Of a DNA stretch of 64,000 bases, positions 45,900 to 57,023 are shown piece after piece. Positions within the stretch are counted from its first letter, which is position 1. The number at the start of each line of letters is the position of its first letter. Source of the stretch: Solen grandis (lineage: Eukaryota; Mollusca; Bivalvia; Adapedonta; Solenidae); NCBI GenBank assembly GCA_021229015.1, contig CM037795.1, positions 11,028,035-11,092,034 of the forward strand, in the 5' to 3' direction. The notes under the pieces are model-generated. The model searched no databases and was not told where the DNA came from. It worked only from the letters and a program-made list of their open reading frames with translations. The position numbers were made by a program, and so were the translations under genes.

Positions 45900-47230
45900 T
45901 AGGGCAATACGTAAGACAGTATGGACGTAGGACGATACTGCCTCTCGTTTACATAGATGATCTTACACGAGTATTTATTGATATCGAAAAACTGAACTCA
46001 TTTAACGAGTTATATATTTTTGAGTGTAAGATTCTTTTTATCACATATCGACAAAACGGACATTTTCCCGCCATCTGTGTCTGTTTTTGAACAGGGCTGC
46101 TTGCAACGCTGTTCTATGGTAGCCCACATTTTGAATCGGACACCAATTCGGGGTTATATTTATAGATTTCTTTATAGTTCCAAAATTTGTCTCCTGTCTT
46201 ACCACTAAATGGTGATAATTTTCATATTTATTTCATTACGATTGCGTTATGGAAGTCGAAACTGGATTAAAATATGTTGATAATCGATGCTCGAGATAAC
46301 GTGTTCAATAAACTGTAATGAAAAAAGAAAGTACTCAGTCAAAAGAATCAGTTTAAATAAGAGAAATGACGAGAGTAAGAGTGCCAATATGCTTATTGTT
46401 AGCAATCTGTTAATGTAAATGATGTGTTCATCTTTTTTTAACGACCGTGTTCAAGCAAGGTTAAAGCAGGTTTAAAACATTGGGTTTACTGGCATCATTA
46501 GAAATTTTGGTCCTCGTTCATTAAATATACTTTGATAAACAAAGGAAATGCGACATCATCATATTAAAAGCCCTGTCCTCTCAGCATTATCAGCACTTTG
46601 ATTGATTATGCGGGAACAAACGCATGATCAATTTTTGAGGGCGAGTGAAAAATGTAGTTTAACGATTTATATTTTAATTGCATGTAAACAGAACATATTA
46701 AATGCTATTCTTTCAATAATAACACGAGTGGAATTTACTGAAACCATCCGGCTCAAGTTTTGATCTTATTGGTTAGCCGTGTTTGTATTTACAAATGTGC
46801 GTAAGAATACATTCGACTTGCTAGGCATGGTATTATTTGTTGATATTACACCAAACTCAACGCAGTAGTTACCTCCCCTTACAGTTACCACAGCAAGTTA
46901 AAGTTAACAGTCTTTTTCTTTTTTTTCCCAAAAAATATTATTTTACTGCGAGTGGCATGTCCCTAAGTATATTTTCTTTAATAAACATCAAATATTGTCA
47001 TGCGGTAAAAAAAAAATCATTTAAAAAAATATCTTTGGTGTTGTGACATTCTTAAAGTGACAGCAGACGGAGGAGCCATTTTGTTAGTTTACCATCATCA
47101 CATGACATTTACGACGGCAGTGATAGCGTGCAAGGGAGATCACTGCGTGGAGTTTGATATTACACATGTGTGAAATAAAAAAAAATTCATATACCTGTAT
47201 TCACTCCCGTAGACAAGGCTATGGGATATA
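45900..47230. other. Intergenic stretch, nothing recognised
   Basis: No exon, tandem repeat or SINE could be supported. The phrase GCAGTAGTTACCTCCCCTT near 46863 also occurs in altered form near 10935, perhaps a trace of another small element. Confidence 0.4.
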
Positions 47231-47248
47231 TGTATATTGTTTTAGGTA

Positions 47249-47353
47249 AATATGGAATATATTTCATCGAGAAGTGATGCAATATTTCACGAATGCGTAG
47301 CGCGAATGAAAATGTGAAATTTTATCACTTCGAGATGAGATATATTCCATATT
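47249..47353. mobile_element. 105-bp inverted-repeat (foldback) element
   Basis: The arms AATATGGAATATATTTCATC and its inverted partner GATGAGATATATTCCATATT (about 30 bp with two or three mismatches) enclose a core with ATGCGTAGCGCGAATG. The pairing may extend a little further on both sides. No target duplication is clear. Confidence 0.65.
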
Positions 47354-47729
47354 CACTCAAAGCAAACAAATTTTCTCTTTATCTTATGTTGTTTTCTATA
47401 GTTTTTGCATTAAACTAGTCAACTTACCAAAATGGTGCCAAATTACGTCGAATTATATGACGTAACCGTGATGTCATGGAAATCTTTATCCGTTTGATGT
47501 TCTACTTTGCTGTATATTTCAATGTACAGGTCGGGAACCAAATTTCTATATCTCACTCGCTTTCAACAGTTAGATATGAATTATATCTCACTGATATATT
47601 TCAGTATCTCATCGAAAATCATAATATATATATATATATATATATGTATCGTCAAGGTCGTGCTCATTAAAACTGTTTATCACTGGTCAAGACTTACCTC
47701 TCCCAAGGACTAATAGAAAGAGAATTTTA

Positions 47730-47885
47730 AGGTGAAGTCCCTGTAATGGTCCCGGTACATTTCGGACCTCATGGACTTTCACGGAGATAACCAAGGTTTC
47801 GTAATGTTTCATTAGGATACCTTGGTCATCTTGGTAGTGGATAAGTGGTCAATGACGTAGCAGAACCATTACAGGGACTTTACCT
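47730..47885. mobile_element. 156-bp MITE-like element with 21-bp termini
   Basis: Termini AGGTGAAGTCCCTGTAATGG (47730) and CCATTACAGGGACTTTACCT (to 47885) are inverted repeats with one mismatch. The core shows a second weak inverted phrase (ACCAAGGTTTCG and ATACCTTGGTCA). It is non-coding; its superfamily is not clear. Confidence 0.65.
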
Positions 47886-48916
47886 GAAAGGAAAAAAAAT
47901 GATACAAGTCATATAAATAAGATAAATTAATAATCAATCTATCTATATACAATTCAATGATTCCCTTTTTAAATGGTAATCAATTATGATCTCCTTTCGA
48001 TAATGATTCTGTTGATTTGACTTAAATTTTACAAAAAGGTCTCTGAGGCCAAAGCTCATCTTATATGTTAAATATACTTGCTAATTTGCTACAAAGTCAC
48101 TCAGTAAACACATGTGGCGAGTTTGAATCTTAACAAAATGCTTAAGAATGTTTTTGCTATTAACATTGTAATGCTGCGGGCACTTGTAACTGCCGATCTA
48201 CCTGCACACCCGTGCAGTCTGATATTGATCTGCCCTTTTCGCTATTCAATAAGTAAACTTTCAACAAGCACCACCCATAAAAGCAAATGTCCGAATTGAA
48301 GGAAGGGACAATTCCAGTTAAAAAAGTGGCATTCTCCGCTTGATACAGTTAACTTTTGTATCTAGTATCAAACGGCTAATTATGGTAGAGAATAAATTAA
48401 CCTCCGAAAAGCACCTCGGAGAATTCCGGTGGTAGGCGAAATTACACGACTGTAACATCTGTTCCTTAATATTTTACTTACGTTTTCTGATTTTTATAGC
48501 CCGAATGGTGACCGCGTAACTTATCCCTAGCTATTTCTATATCTACTTAGTTTCGTGGTCATTCTTTTGTCTATACTATGACTGATGCCTCATGCTTTGC
48601 GATATATTATCCTGATCTTGACTTAACTCGTGCATCAGTTAATCACCTCGCGCAATTTCCAACGTTAAACCAGATGGTTATTTAATAATTTCTTCTTCTA
48701 TTACTATTTCTAAACTTGAACTGATTGCTGTTTTATTTCTGAAAATTTAGGCATGTTCATTTATTTATGTCAATAATCATCATACTAAAGTCTGGCTTTT
48801 ATTTGGATTCGTAAATAATCGCCTATATCCGAAAGAGTTCCAGATTGAATCGGAGATTGCCGAGTATTCACGAATAAATGTATTTCGGAGAAATAGCCGA
48901 GAATGGTGTTACTTAC
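47886..48916. other. Intergenic stretch, nothing recognised
   Basis: No supported feature. Several AT-rich open frames lack family features. Confidence 0.4.
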
Positions 48917-49012
48917 GTGATTCAGAGAAGCTTCATTTCCTTGGAGACCAAACGACAATATTTGATGTAGGGACTCAGTCATGTTGAAGCGTTTTAAGTG
49001 AAGATTTTCCAT
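48917..49012 (-). CDS. First coding exon candidate of an unknown minus-strand gene
   Basis: The minus-strand ATG at 49012 has an A at -3 and a G at +4. The frame reads MENLHLKRFNMTESLHQILS then FGLQGNEASLNH, 32 codons, and meets a perfect donor CAC before GTAAGTAA, in phase 0. There is an NMT glycosylation site. No following exon was recognised toward lower coordinates, where the assembly gap also lies. Chance is not excluded. Confidence 0.25.
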
Positions 49013-49489
49013 TATGTATACAGCGAGTGTTAAAGTGATGTTTAATGTCAGAAATACATTAAAACTTAATCTGGGAGTTCTTTTGCTCTATCAAATGTAT
49101 TGATTTGAAAGGAATACAAATGCACTGCACTGTCGAGCAAATGTCAGATGTACTACAATTATGCTTGTTATCAAAACAAAATATGCAGCACGTGACAAAT
49201 GAAACAAAACAACACAACAAAAAAACACTTCAGCTTATAAATGTTTTTCTGAACATGTAATTATGAATCATTATGTAAATCACTTCAATGAAGTGATGGT
49301 TTTGTTATTTTACCATTACCATTTTATCAAGATTTGTGCATTCACGATTTGTCATCTAGAAAAAAAAGATATTTTGATATTTGTAGAAATACGCCTCTTA
49401 CGTTCACATTTGAGAATGTCAGAACATCGTGCAGACTGCAACAGGATAAGCCCTGCGTTGGAACATAACGTATCAAATACTGTAAAGTA

Positions 49490-49610
49490 AGCGTTTACAT
49501 GTGGCTACGTTTCTTAACCAGCACATCTTGTTCAAGGAACCATCGAGAAGGATAAGTTGAAGTTGTAAGAACTTGTTTCCTAATCGACGTTAAAATAAAG
49601 AAATTTTAAC
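49490..49610 (+). repeat. SINE family C, 3' part
   Basis: GGAACCATCGAGAAGGATAAG followed by GTTGTAAGAACTTG and AAATAAAGAAATT matches the end of the family C copy at 36970-37150. Confidence 0.5.
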
Positions 49611-50029
49611 CCTATAAAGAGGACGTGGCTGATAAGATCTCCCGCGATTGCAATATGTCTGTGAGCAACAACCCCAATCACATCAAGATTCAATCGTACT
49701 GTGTGGTTTTCGGACATAATCGCGGATGACGTCATAGTGGCTAAAAAGAACCAACCATGATAAAGACAGGTCGTTGCTTTTCTTTCGTCACCAGAACGTC
49801 ATCAGTACGTACATAATGGGCGCGCTTGATTCGCTGTTCGGTACAGAATGTGGCAATCAAATGCTCACACCAGTGAATCAAGTGAAATGGGAACATTATT
49901 CTATTCAGAATGTTGCAAATGTTGACTACTTCGGAAGCTGCTATCATTTTGGGCTTTAAATGATCATTCCAGTGACGAAAAATTAAAAGATGTACGTTTC
50001 GTTATATGAACTTATGTTTATTTTAATGT

Positions 50030-50092
50030 GTGATTTACATTCCATGTTATATGACCCGTAATTGGTCAAATAAAATATTCTATTCTATTCCA
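50030..50092 (+). repeat. Retroelement 3' terminus with TATTC tail
   Basis: ACCCGTAATTGGTCAAATAA and AATATTCTATTCTATTCC combine an AATAAA with a short tandem tail, as at LINE 3' ends. No coding part is seen upstream. Confidence 0.4.
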
Positions 50093-50959
50093 ACACAGAA
50101 AATGTCTCTCAACAGGTCAGTACGATGCAAATATATCAATGATAATGACAAAAAGGGTATTGTGGGAATTTTTTTTTGAACTAGTGTTAAATTTTTTGCG
50201 CATAAATTCAAAGACACGCAATAAACTTCAAAAACACGTTGTTGGACTAACTTTACCGCCATTATCCGCCATATTGTTGTTCTCCATGCACCACCTCGGA
50301 AAATGGTGCAGAGAGAACATATTCCGAACGTTACACCATTATGCTTGATTGCCGTTCTATTTGTTCAGTTCACCCCAGATCTGCACCGAGCAGTGAATCA
50401 AGCACATCCAGTGTTGCTTTCCGTCCATCTGCCCAATTATTTCACAATTATCACAATCAAAAGATAAATACGTAATTTTCTTCGTGAATGTATATAATTT
50501 TGCAAATGAATGACGTATGTATTGCTATGGCAATGTTATTGACAGATGAGTCTTTTATATTGGGTAGGTAAATTAATATGTCATAACAATACGGCTGAGA
50601 TGAAAATTCAAATAAAAGATGTATCTTTGGGGTTTCATGTAATAGAATTTAATGGCAACACGGATGTTGTTATCAGAGGTTTCATAAACTTATTCTAAAA
50701 TGCCAATACTGTGATCACAAAAAGTTGCTTCAGGAAAAATAAAAAAGTAACAAAAGAAATTCTTTAGAATTTATTACTGGGTTTAAAGACAAGTGTAGAA
50801 AAGTACATAAAAAAACCTGCGTTAGCGATGACCGCCTATGTTAAGGTGACATACACTTTTGAAATTCTTGACAAGATCTTACATATTTTACCTGTATTAA
50901 GCATCCACCATTGGTTGCGGACAATCTATCAATTGGTTACTTAAGACGGGAATTTCTGT

Positions 50960-51310
50960 GATAAATATCGCGATATGATTACCGTAATGCATGCGATATA
51001 AATCGCGACGTGATTCTGTTATCCATGCGATATATATCGCGGTATGAGAACCGTAATTAATACGATGTTAATTTATATCGCGATATGATTACCGTAATTA
51101 ATACGATGTTAACTTATATCGCGATATGATTACCGTAAATTATACGATATTAACTTATATCGCGATATGATTACCGTAATTAATACGATGTTAACTTATA
51201 TCGCGATATGATTACCGTAATTAATACGATATTAACTTATATCGCGATATGATTACTGTAATTAATACGATGTTAACTTATATCAAGATATGATTACATT
51301 TTTTAAACGA
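50960..51310. repeat. 41-bp satellite with a TATCGCGATA palindrome
   Basis: About eight units of ATATCGCGATATGATTACCG plus TAATTAATACGATGTTAACTT. The first units are diverged and the middle ones nearly identical. Each unit centres on the 12-bp palindrome ATATCGCGATAT. Confidence 0.85.
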
Positions 51311-51439
51311 TATATATAATGATATTATAACCGTTATTCAAGAGATTCATTCTCTATTGAATAAGACACTGGCTATTGAGACAGAGGGTGATAACAATAC
51401 AGATTCAGAGATAAGTTAAAACTGGTTTGATTTTACATC

Positions 51440-51578
51440 GACTGGGGGTCGAGTTCTTACTTTCACGTACTTACAATTACCCGTCTCAACAATTCCTGGG
51501 TTGGACCTGTATCCTGTGTCTTGGAAGGTTATCAAAGTGTTTGTCCCCAACGGTGTTCGAACCCAAAACCTTTGGATC
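51440..51578 (-). repeat. SINE family C
   Basis: Minus strand: AAAGGTTTTGGGTTCGAACA, then GTTGGGGACAAACA, then GGTCCAACCCAGGAATTGTT. It is the reverse of the family at 36970. Open frames over it are not genes. Confidence 0.65.
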
Positions 51579-51807
51579 GAATCAATTTTTCGCTACATCT
51601 CGACCATGGGTCCATTTGAACTCCGGAGATTGGTGTTTAAGGGACCAGGCCAAAACTATCTTGCAGACTTTAAGTGTTATAAACATGCACAAGGGGCTTA
51701 TACTGTAATCAAAAGCAGATTTGTTTTAAAACTCAGTGAATTTCTGAAAATGGTTATTCTATGTATATAGTATTTCACCATAACGGCTATCCGTCATAAA
51801 GTGTGAT

Positions 51808-51925
51808 CATGGTCCATCAAGTGATCGTTGGAAGTTTATAGTAAATGCAAACCTTTAAAATTAGAAGCAAAAGAATCTGTAACTCCAAGTCAACGGATGC
51901 TTACATCTTCCCTGAAATCTTTTTT
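51808..51925 (+). repeat. Second copy of the sulfotransferase upstream segment
   Basis: It matches 22430-22520 through GTCCATCAAGTGATCG, TAGTAA.TGCAA.CCTTT and ACTCCAAGTCAACGGATGCT, with an insertion of about 25 bp. No exon 1-like frame follows within about 1 kb. Confidence 0.6.
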
Positions 51926-52154
51926 AAGCATTTGAAACACCATGTTTATAGTTTTGTGATTGATGGATTACCTAAAATATATTAAAAAAAATCAGGTGTT
52001 GAAAGTTGTTTAAAAGGACCTCTTCTTTAACTGTACATAATTGTGAAACTAACGCAGTTTCATGAAAGTTGCTCTGTTATAAATATGGAAAATAATCTCA
52101 AAAGGGTTGAAAAAAGAGAAACATTCATCCTTACCATTAAAAAAGGGCAAAACA

Positions 52155-52198
52155 AAAAAAAAAAAAAAAAAAAAAAAAAAGAAAGAAAAAAAAAAAGA
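52155..52198. repeat. Poly(A)-rich run
   Basis: About 26 A followed by GAAAG and A-rich sequence. It could be a retroelement tail on the plus strand. Confidence 0.7.
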
Positions 52199-52851
52199 CA
52201 GTCAAGAAGATCAACGTCCTACTTTTTTTTCTTTACAATCCCCCTATGCCTATTGAAGCTTTGTAATATCCCGTTGCCACTCAAGAATAATTTAAATACT
52301 GAGTATCAATTGTCATCAAGACGGGTTTCGTTTCTTTTCGCAAATGAGTCCCAGGCCGACATATAGTTTGAAATTGTGACAATGTGATTGATTGGGGCAT
52401 TGAAGAAACTAGACCATAATTCACTCTTAGAAGAAAAAATATTTCTCTCGAGGCAATTTCTTGGAAAAGAAAAATATCGTCAGTAGTTCTACATAAAAAC
52501 TATTTAATATTAATGGACTTTTATTCCTTTCAAGCAATTACAATTCTGTTCGTTGTAGGAGAAAACAAGGAAAAAATAACGATTATTTGAGCGTTTTTGT
52601 CGCACAAATCGTACAATGGATTTATCTTTCACTTGCCCGAGTTTCGCAAAACTAGGGACAACCGCGCAATAAAAGACCGCGTTATGAAGGATCGTAAAAA
52701 TAAACGACTACGTAATTAAGGACCATGCTAGAAATGTGTTTCGCTTTATATGTTGCAGTGAAACCAATGACAGATTTGAACGGATATTGTAGAATGGAAA
52801 AATGCCCCAAAAATCTTAATTTTGTCTTAAAACAGTGTACATCTATGTGTA

Positions 52852-52985
52852 TTCACTTCTTGTCCGTTTAATGTATTCGCTACTTGTCCGTATATTGTAT
52901 TATCTACTTGTCCGTTTATTGTATTCACTACTTGTCTATTAATTGTATTCACTACTTGTCCATTTATTGTATTCACAACTTGTAC
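52852..52985. repeat. 24-bp minisatellite
   Basis: Five to six units of ACTTGTCCGTTTATTGTATT plus CACT. On the minus strand it translates into an eight-residue repeat (VVNTINGQ), but there is no sign of a gene. Confidence 0.9.
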
Positions 52986-53527
52986 GACAAGTGAACAAAT
53001 GATTTTTATGACAACCCGGTGCACTAAAGCTATCATTGAAGGTGACCAATACAAAACGCCTCATCTCCATAAGGCAATCTGACTGTAAACCGGACGTGAA
53101 ATGAGTGACATTTCGCTTGATCCCTATATTGCTCGGCACCGACGGCGAGATATCATATATCCAATGTTTAACATAAAAAGCAAGTTTCCTATACATATAT
53201 TTTGGTCTTACAAAATGAGAATAGATGTATCGAGATTTATACATTGCATGACCATTGGGTAAGCAATAATGATTAGATCATTCATAGCACTCCCGTATTT
53301 TTCCCTGTAACCGTATATCTGGGCGTAAATATGTGAGAATCTCTTGAATTCTCACACAGGTTTGACAAGTGTCCCACGTGCATGTACGTAATGATAAGGA
53401 ATGATATCAGATTTACCAGTAATAGATGACTGAAATTATGCAAGGCCTATGATTTGATCATTAGAAAATTACTGCTAGGTATGGAACGCCGCATAAGGTT
53501 TGCATCGATTGGGAAACAATATCTTAC

Positions 53528-53663
53528 CATTCATACTAATTCCCCCTGACGGTTCCACGAAAATGTCTGTACTTTTCGTCTGGAATTGCCATAATAGCTT
53601 TGTATCCCAAACGGAATTCTGGCCCACCATTTTCGGATCTAAAGCTCTAGCATGGGACCTCAA
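53528..53663 (-). CDS. Exon candidate of an unknown minus-strand gene
   Basis: On the minus strand an open segment reads LDPKMVGQNSVWDTKLLWQF then QTKSTDIFVEPSGGISMN and meets a strong donor AATG before GTAAGATA. A possible acceptor is GCTTTAG just before LDPK (near 53645), or the frame may start further upstream. The composition is richer in GC than its surroundings. The family is not recognised. Confidence 0.3.
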
Positions 53664-53809
53664 GGCCTAGCTTTATTTTCAAGCAAAGTTTACTTCGTAA
53701 TATCACTAACTCAACACGTGTTAAAATGTCTTAGGGGTGATGAATTTCTTCATAATAACGATTTTACGGCGCCTGACATTAAATTATTGTTAATTCTTTT
53801 CTGTTGATG

Positions 53810-54090
53810 AAAGAAACCGGTCCCTGTGACCTAGGGGTAAAGCGTCAGCCGTGGGTTTGATCCAAGGCTGCTGCATTCCAAAATTGTTTTTGAATAGCTC
53901 ACGTTTGGTGCCCATTACATAAGGGTACTTTCAGGGCTGGATGGCCCGATGGCAGTATGATATGACTGAATAAATGCACTTGTTTATGGCTTGATATAGT
54001 CGTTAGACAGCATTATATGTGTCTCATGTATATAACAATACTCCAAATTGACTGAAATGTAGTCGGTGGTGTGTTTTTTAAAAACTCATA
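53810..54090 (+). repeat. SINE family A, degenerate
   Basis: The tRNA-like head GTCCCTGTGACCTAGGGGTA, a GTGGGTTTGATCC box, then TTTCAGGGCTGGATGGCCCG and a tail GACTGAAATGTAGTCGG. The central section is changed but the order is kept. Confidence 0.65.
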
Positions 54091-54263
54091 AATACAACTA
54101 AAAACTTTCTTTTCACCCATGTTCCCTGTATATATGTAGATATTGGGGACTTGAGACAGACGAAAACGTTGCAATGTTATTGTCATTTACTTTTCAAATA
54201 TAATGGAGAATAATTAGATAACATGGCTGTCTGTATAATCTGAAAATGGAAACATTCCACCAT

Positions 54264-54287
54264 TGAGAGAGAGAGAGAGAGAGAGAG
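54264..54287. repeat. GA microsatellite
   Basis: A pure GA run of about twelve units. Confidence 0.9.
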
Positions 54288-54524
54288 TATGTAAATATAC
54301 TATTGATTTCAGCAAGAAGGGCTACCCCATACACGCTGTTGATATGATTGAAGCAGGGTTGAGAATGCTGACCTGGAATGGCGAAACATTATTTTCTGTT
54401 TAACCCTTCAATATTTGGTATTTACGAAACATCATTTCGTTTTACGCAATTGCAATTCGTCTGAGGTATGGATTTTGTAATGACAATTTGATATATAAGT
54501 TTTATAAATTATTTGGTTCCTAAT

Positions 54525-54800
54525 TATTAGACTGGTCCCGATTGCCGAGAGGTTGGAGTGTCCGCCACGTTATCAGGAAGGCGTTGCATGGTTCGATCCC
54601 TGGCAGCAACATTTCAACGTCGTAAGAATGGTACTGGTATTTTTTATTTGTGCTTAGCGCTCAGTATATAAGGGTAGTTCCAGGACTGATTGGCCCGTTG
54701 TCAGGATAATATGTCTGGTAGCGGCAACGTGCTGCCTGTCTCTGTGGCCCGAAAAAATACTGAAAAACAATGGGGCGTTAGATCCAAGATTAACAAATAA
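54525..54800 (+). repeat. SINE family A
   Basis: Head CCCGATTGCCGAGAGGTTGG with GGTTCGATCCCTGGCAGC; body AAGGGTAGTTCCAGGACTGA and TTGGCCCGTTGTCAGGATAA. Part of the 3' body is replaced or deleted before the GGGGCGTTAGATCC end. Confidence 0.8.
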
Positions 54801-55559
54801 TCGAAACAGCACAATTCAAATGGAGGGTTTTTATTATGAAATTTCCCGCTTAGTTATTCAGCATCATACACATTTGTCATTTTATTGGAATGGTTTTACA
54901 TGTCTGACAAAACACTCGTTTCATATCAACCGCTGTTAAATACAATCCACGAACTTAAAATGCGAAGTTAGCGTAGTCACTTGATACTTTCAGAATCGTC
55001 TTCCATCAACTCCATACTGCTCGTTTCATTTTGTTACTATTTTGTCATTTACTGTAAAAATGCTCGGCGGAAAAAACAACGATCTAAACGACCGGCATTG
55101 CCTGATATGTAATACTTCCTTGTCTGGTAAGACCCAAAAGGATATAGCCGAACAATGATGACGTGCGTGGACACACCAAATGGCAGTTGACTCTTGGGGA
55201 CATGGCTGAAGATAACAACTCTAAAACTGTCTCCTTAATCTGTTCAACAATTATATAGATTACTTTTATGGTCGATAATAGATGACAAACTTATTCCTGA
55301 AAGACAAATATAATATCGTTAGTCATTCTTCTCTCAAATAATTTTGACTGACTAGATATTGACGCAAGATATGTTTGTAATAAAAAGTGTAGATATACAT
55401 GAAAGGTATTTCAGAAAACAATTCCGTTTATTTATTTTCCCGAACTTATTCAATAAAAAGAAGAGTTTATCCGTCTTCGTTTTAAATATTAACTCTGAAG
55501 ACGCTCACTTGAGACAAATTGCCTTGATTGCCTGCACAAATATCCTAAGTAGGTCAATG

Positions 55560-55750
55560 GGTCATAGACAAAGTCATCTAAGGTCAAAGTTCATTGCCAC
55601 ACACAAAATAATACTGTGATCAAATTTGAAAGCCATAACTTAAGTCTCTGGATCATGATCAAGGTCACTCGAGGTCAAAGTTCAATTCCGCACACAAAAC
55701 AGTATCTGTGGTCCAAAGTTGAGGGCCATAGCTTCCTCATATTAGTCTTT
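55560..55750 (+). repeat. Two ~91-bp units with AGGTCAAAGTTCA
   Basis: Units at about 55560 and 55650 share TCAAGGTCA-like and AGGTCAAAGTTCA segments followed by CACACAAAA. They border the degenerate array at 55960-56720. Confidence 0.65.
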
Positions 55751-55959
55751 ATAAAGACAAGTCAACATCGGGCGTGGCCGTTTTTGACTCCCGAGCTATA
55801 ATTTGAACACCAAATCGCTAAGCCTTTTTAAAACTATAGTGTAAAATGGAAATCTGTTTGATTTTCTGATATTTCAATAGCTAAGACAGTATAGATCTAT
55901 CAATTTAATATAAGCCATAATCGAACTCCACCGAGATATTGTTGCTATAACAATTATGT

Positions 55960-56720
55960 GTAAGTTAAATGAAGATTGCTTTATAATTGCAGATTCAAAA
56001 AACAAAGAAAAAACCCCGCATGTTTTGATAAATCAAGAGCCATAACTCTTGAAAGAATCAGCTAATATTTGTCATAATCGAACTTGGCTCTGAGAGATTA
56101 TGGCCGTAAACATTGTTATGAAACTTCAAAATAATGCCTTTAGAAATAAAGATGATATAGTGTAACGAAATAAAATCGGCATTTTTATTAATCAAAGGAA
56201 CATAACTCCTGACCTAATTGGTTGATTTCAGCCAAAGTCGAATGCGTCCATGAGAACATGGCTTTAACTATTATCATGTGGGTTGAATATAATTGCTAAA
56301 GAGATGATGCTGGAGTGCAAAGTGATTTCTGGCAATTTTAATATTAAAAGGGCCATAAATCCTGACCTTATTGACCGATATCAGCCATATTTGAACATGA
56401 CCGAGAGATTATAGCTATGAATAGCGTCATAAAGTTTGATTGTTTCAGAATGAAGATGCTAGATTGCAAACAGTCATTTGGTTGACATAAGCCAACTAAC
56501 CTTGGCCGAGAGATTATGCTATCAAATTGTCATACAGTTGTGTCATACAGTTGAAGGTGATTGCTTAAATAATAAAGATGCTAGATTTAACACATAGTGA
56601 TATCTGGCACTCTTTTATATTAAAAGGGCAATAACTCCTGATCTAATCGGCCGATATCAACCATAATTGAAAGTGGCCGAGAAGTTATGGCAATAAACAT
56701 TGTCTTGGATAAAACCATTC
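55960..56720 (+). repeat. Degenerate tandem repeat, ~120-170-bp units
   Basis: About five units share CCATAACTCCTGACC, GATATCAGCCA, GGCCGAGAGATTATGGC and AAACATTGTCAT with many changes. They start near 56038, 56206, 56350, 56470 and 56628. This resembles dispersed non-coding repeats common in bivalves. No protein. Confidence 0.7.
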
Positions 56721-56814
56721 ACGAAATTGATGATAATTAGTATCCCATGAAAATTAATAATTTCACAGTATGTTGTTGGCCACAGTCTGTTAAAATAACA
56801 TACAGTTCCAGTCT

Positions 56815-56950
56815 TACTTGGCTCAGGATAATGTGACAATGATGTAGCATAATGTCACATGTCTACGGCGTAATTCTTCAGTTTGAGAACACTTTATCTC
56901 ACAAAGTCATAAAAAACACGAAATACTGTTGGTGGGGCGTTGAAGTTAAG
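56815..56950 (+). repeat. SINE family A, 3' part
   Basis: CTCAGGATAATGTGACAATG, CATAATGTCACATGTCTACG and GTGGGGCGTTGAAGTTAAG are family A 3' landmarks. The head is missing. Confidence 0.65.
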
Positions 56951-57023
56951 CCGTATTATACGCTCTCGTTCACCATTTTTAAATAGTAATTCTGCAGAAT
57001 TCATGTGACCATAATAACAAATT

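Noticed and set aside
49741..49959. Overlapping open frames on both strands near 49.8 kb
   Set aside because: Neither strand shows a recognised domain or splice sites that fit, and their overlap gives no way to choose.
52043..52366. Lysine-rich open frame
   Set aside because: It is generated by a poly(A) run.
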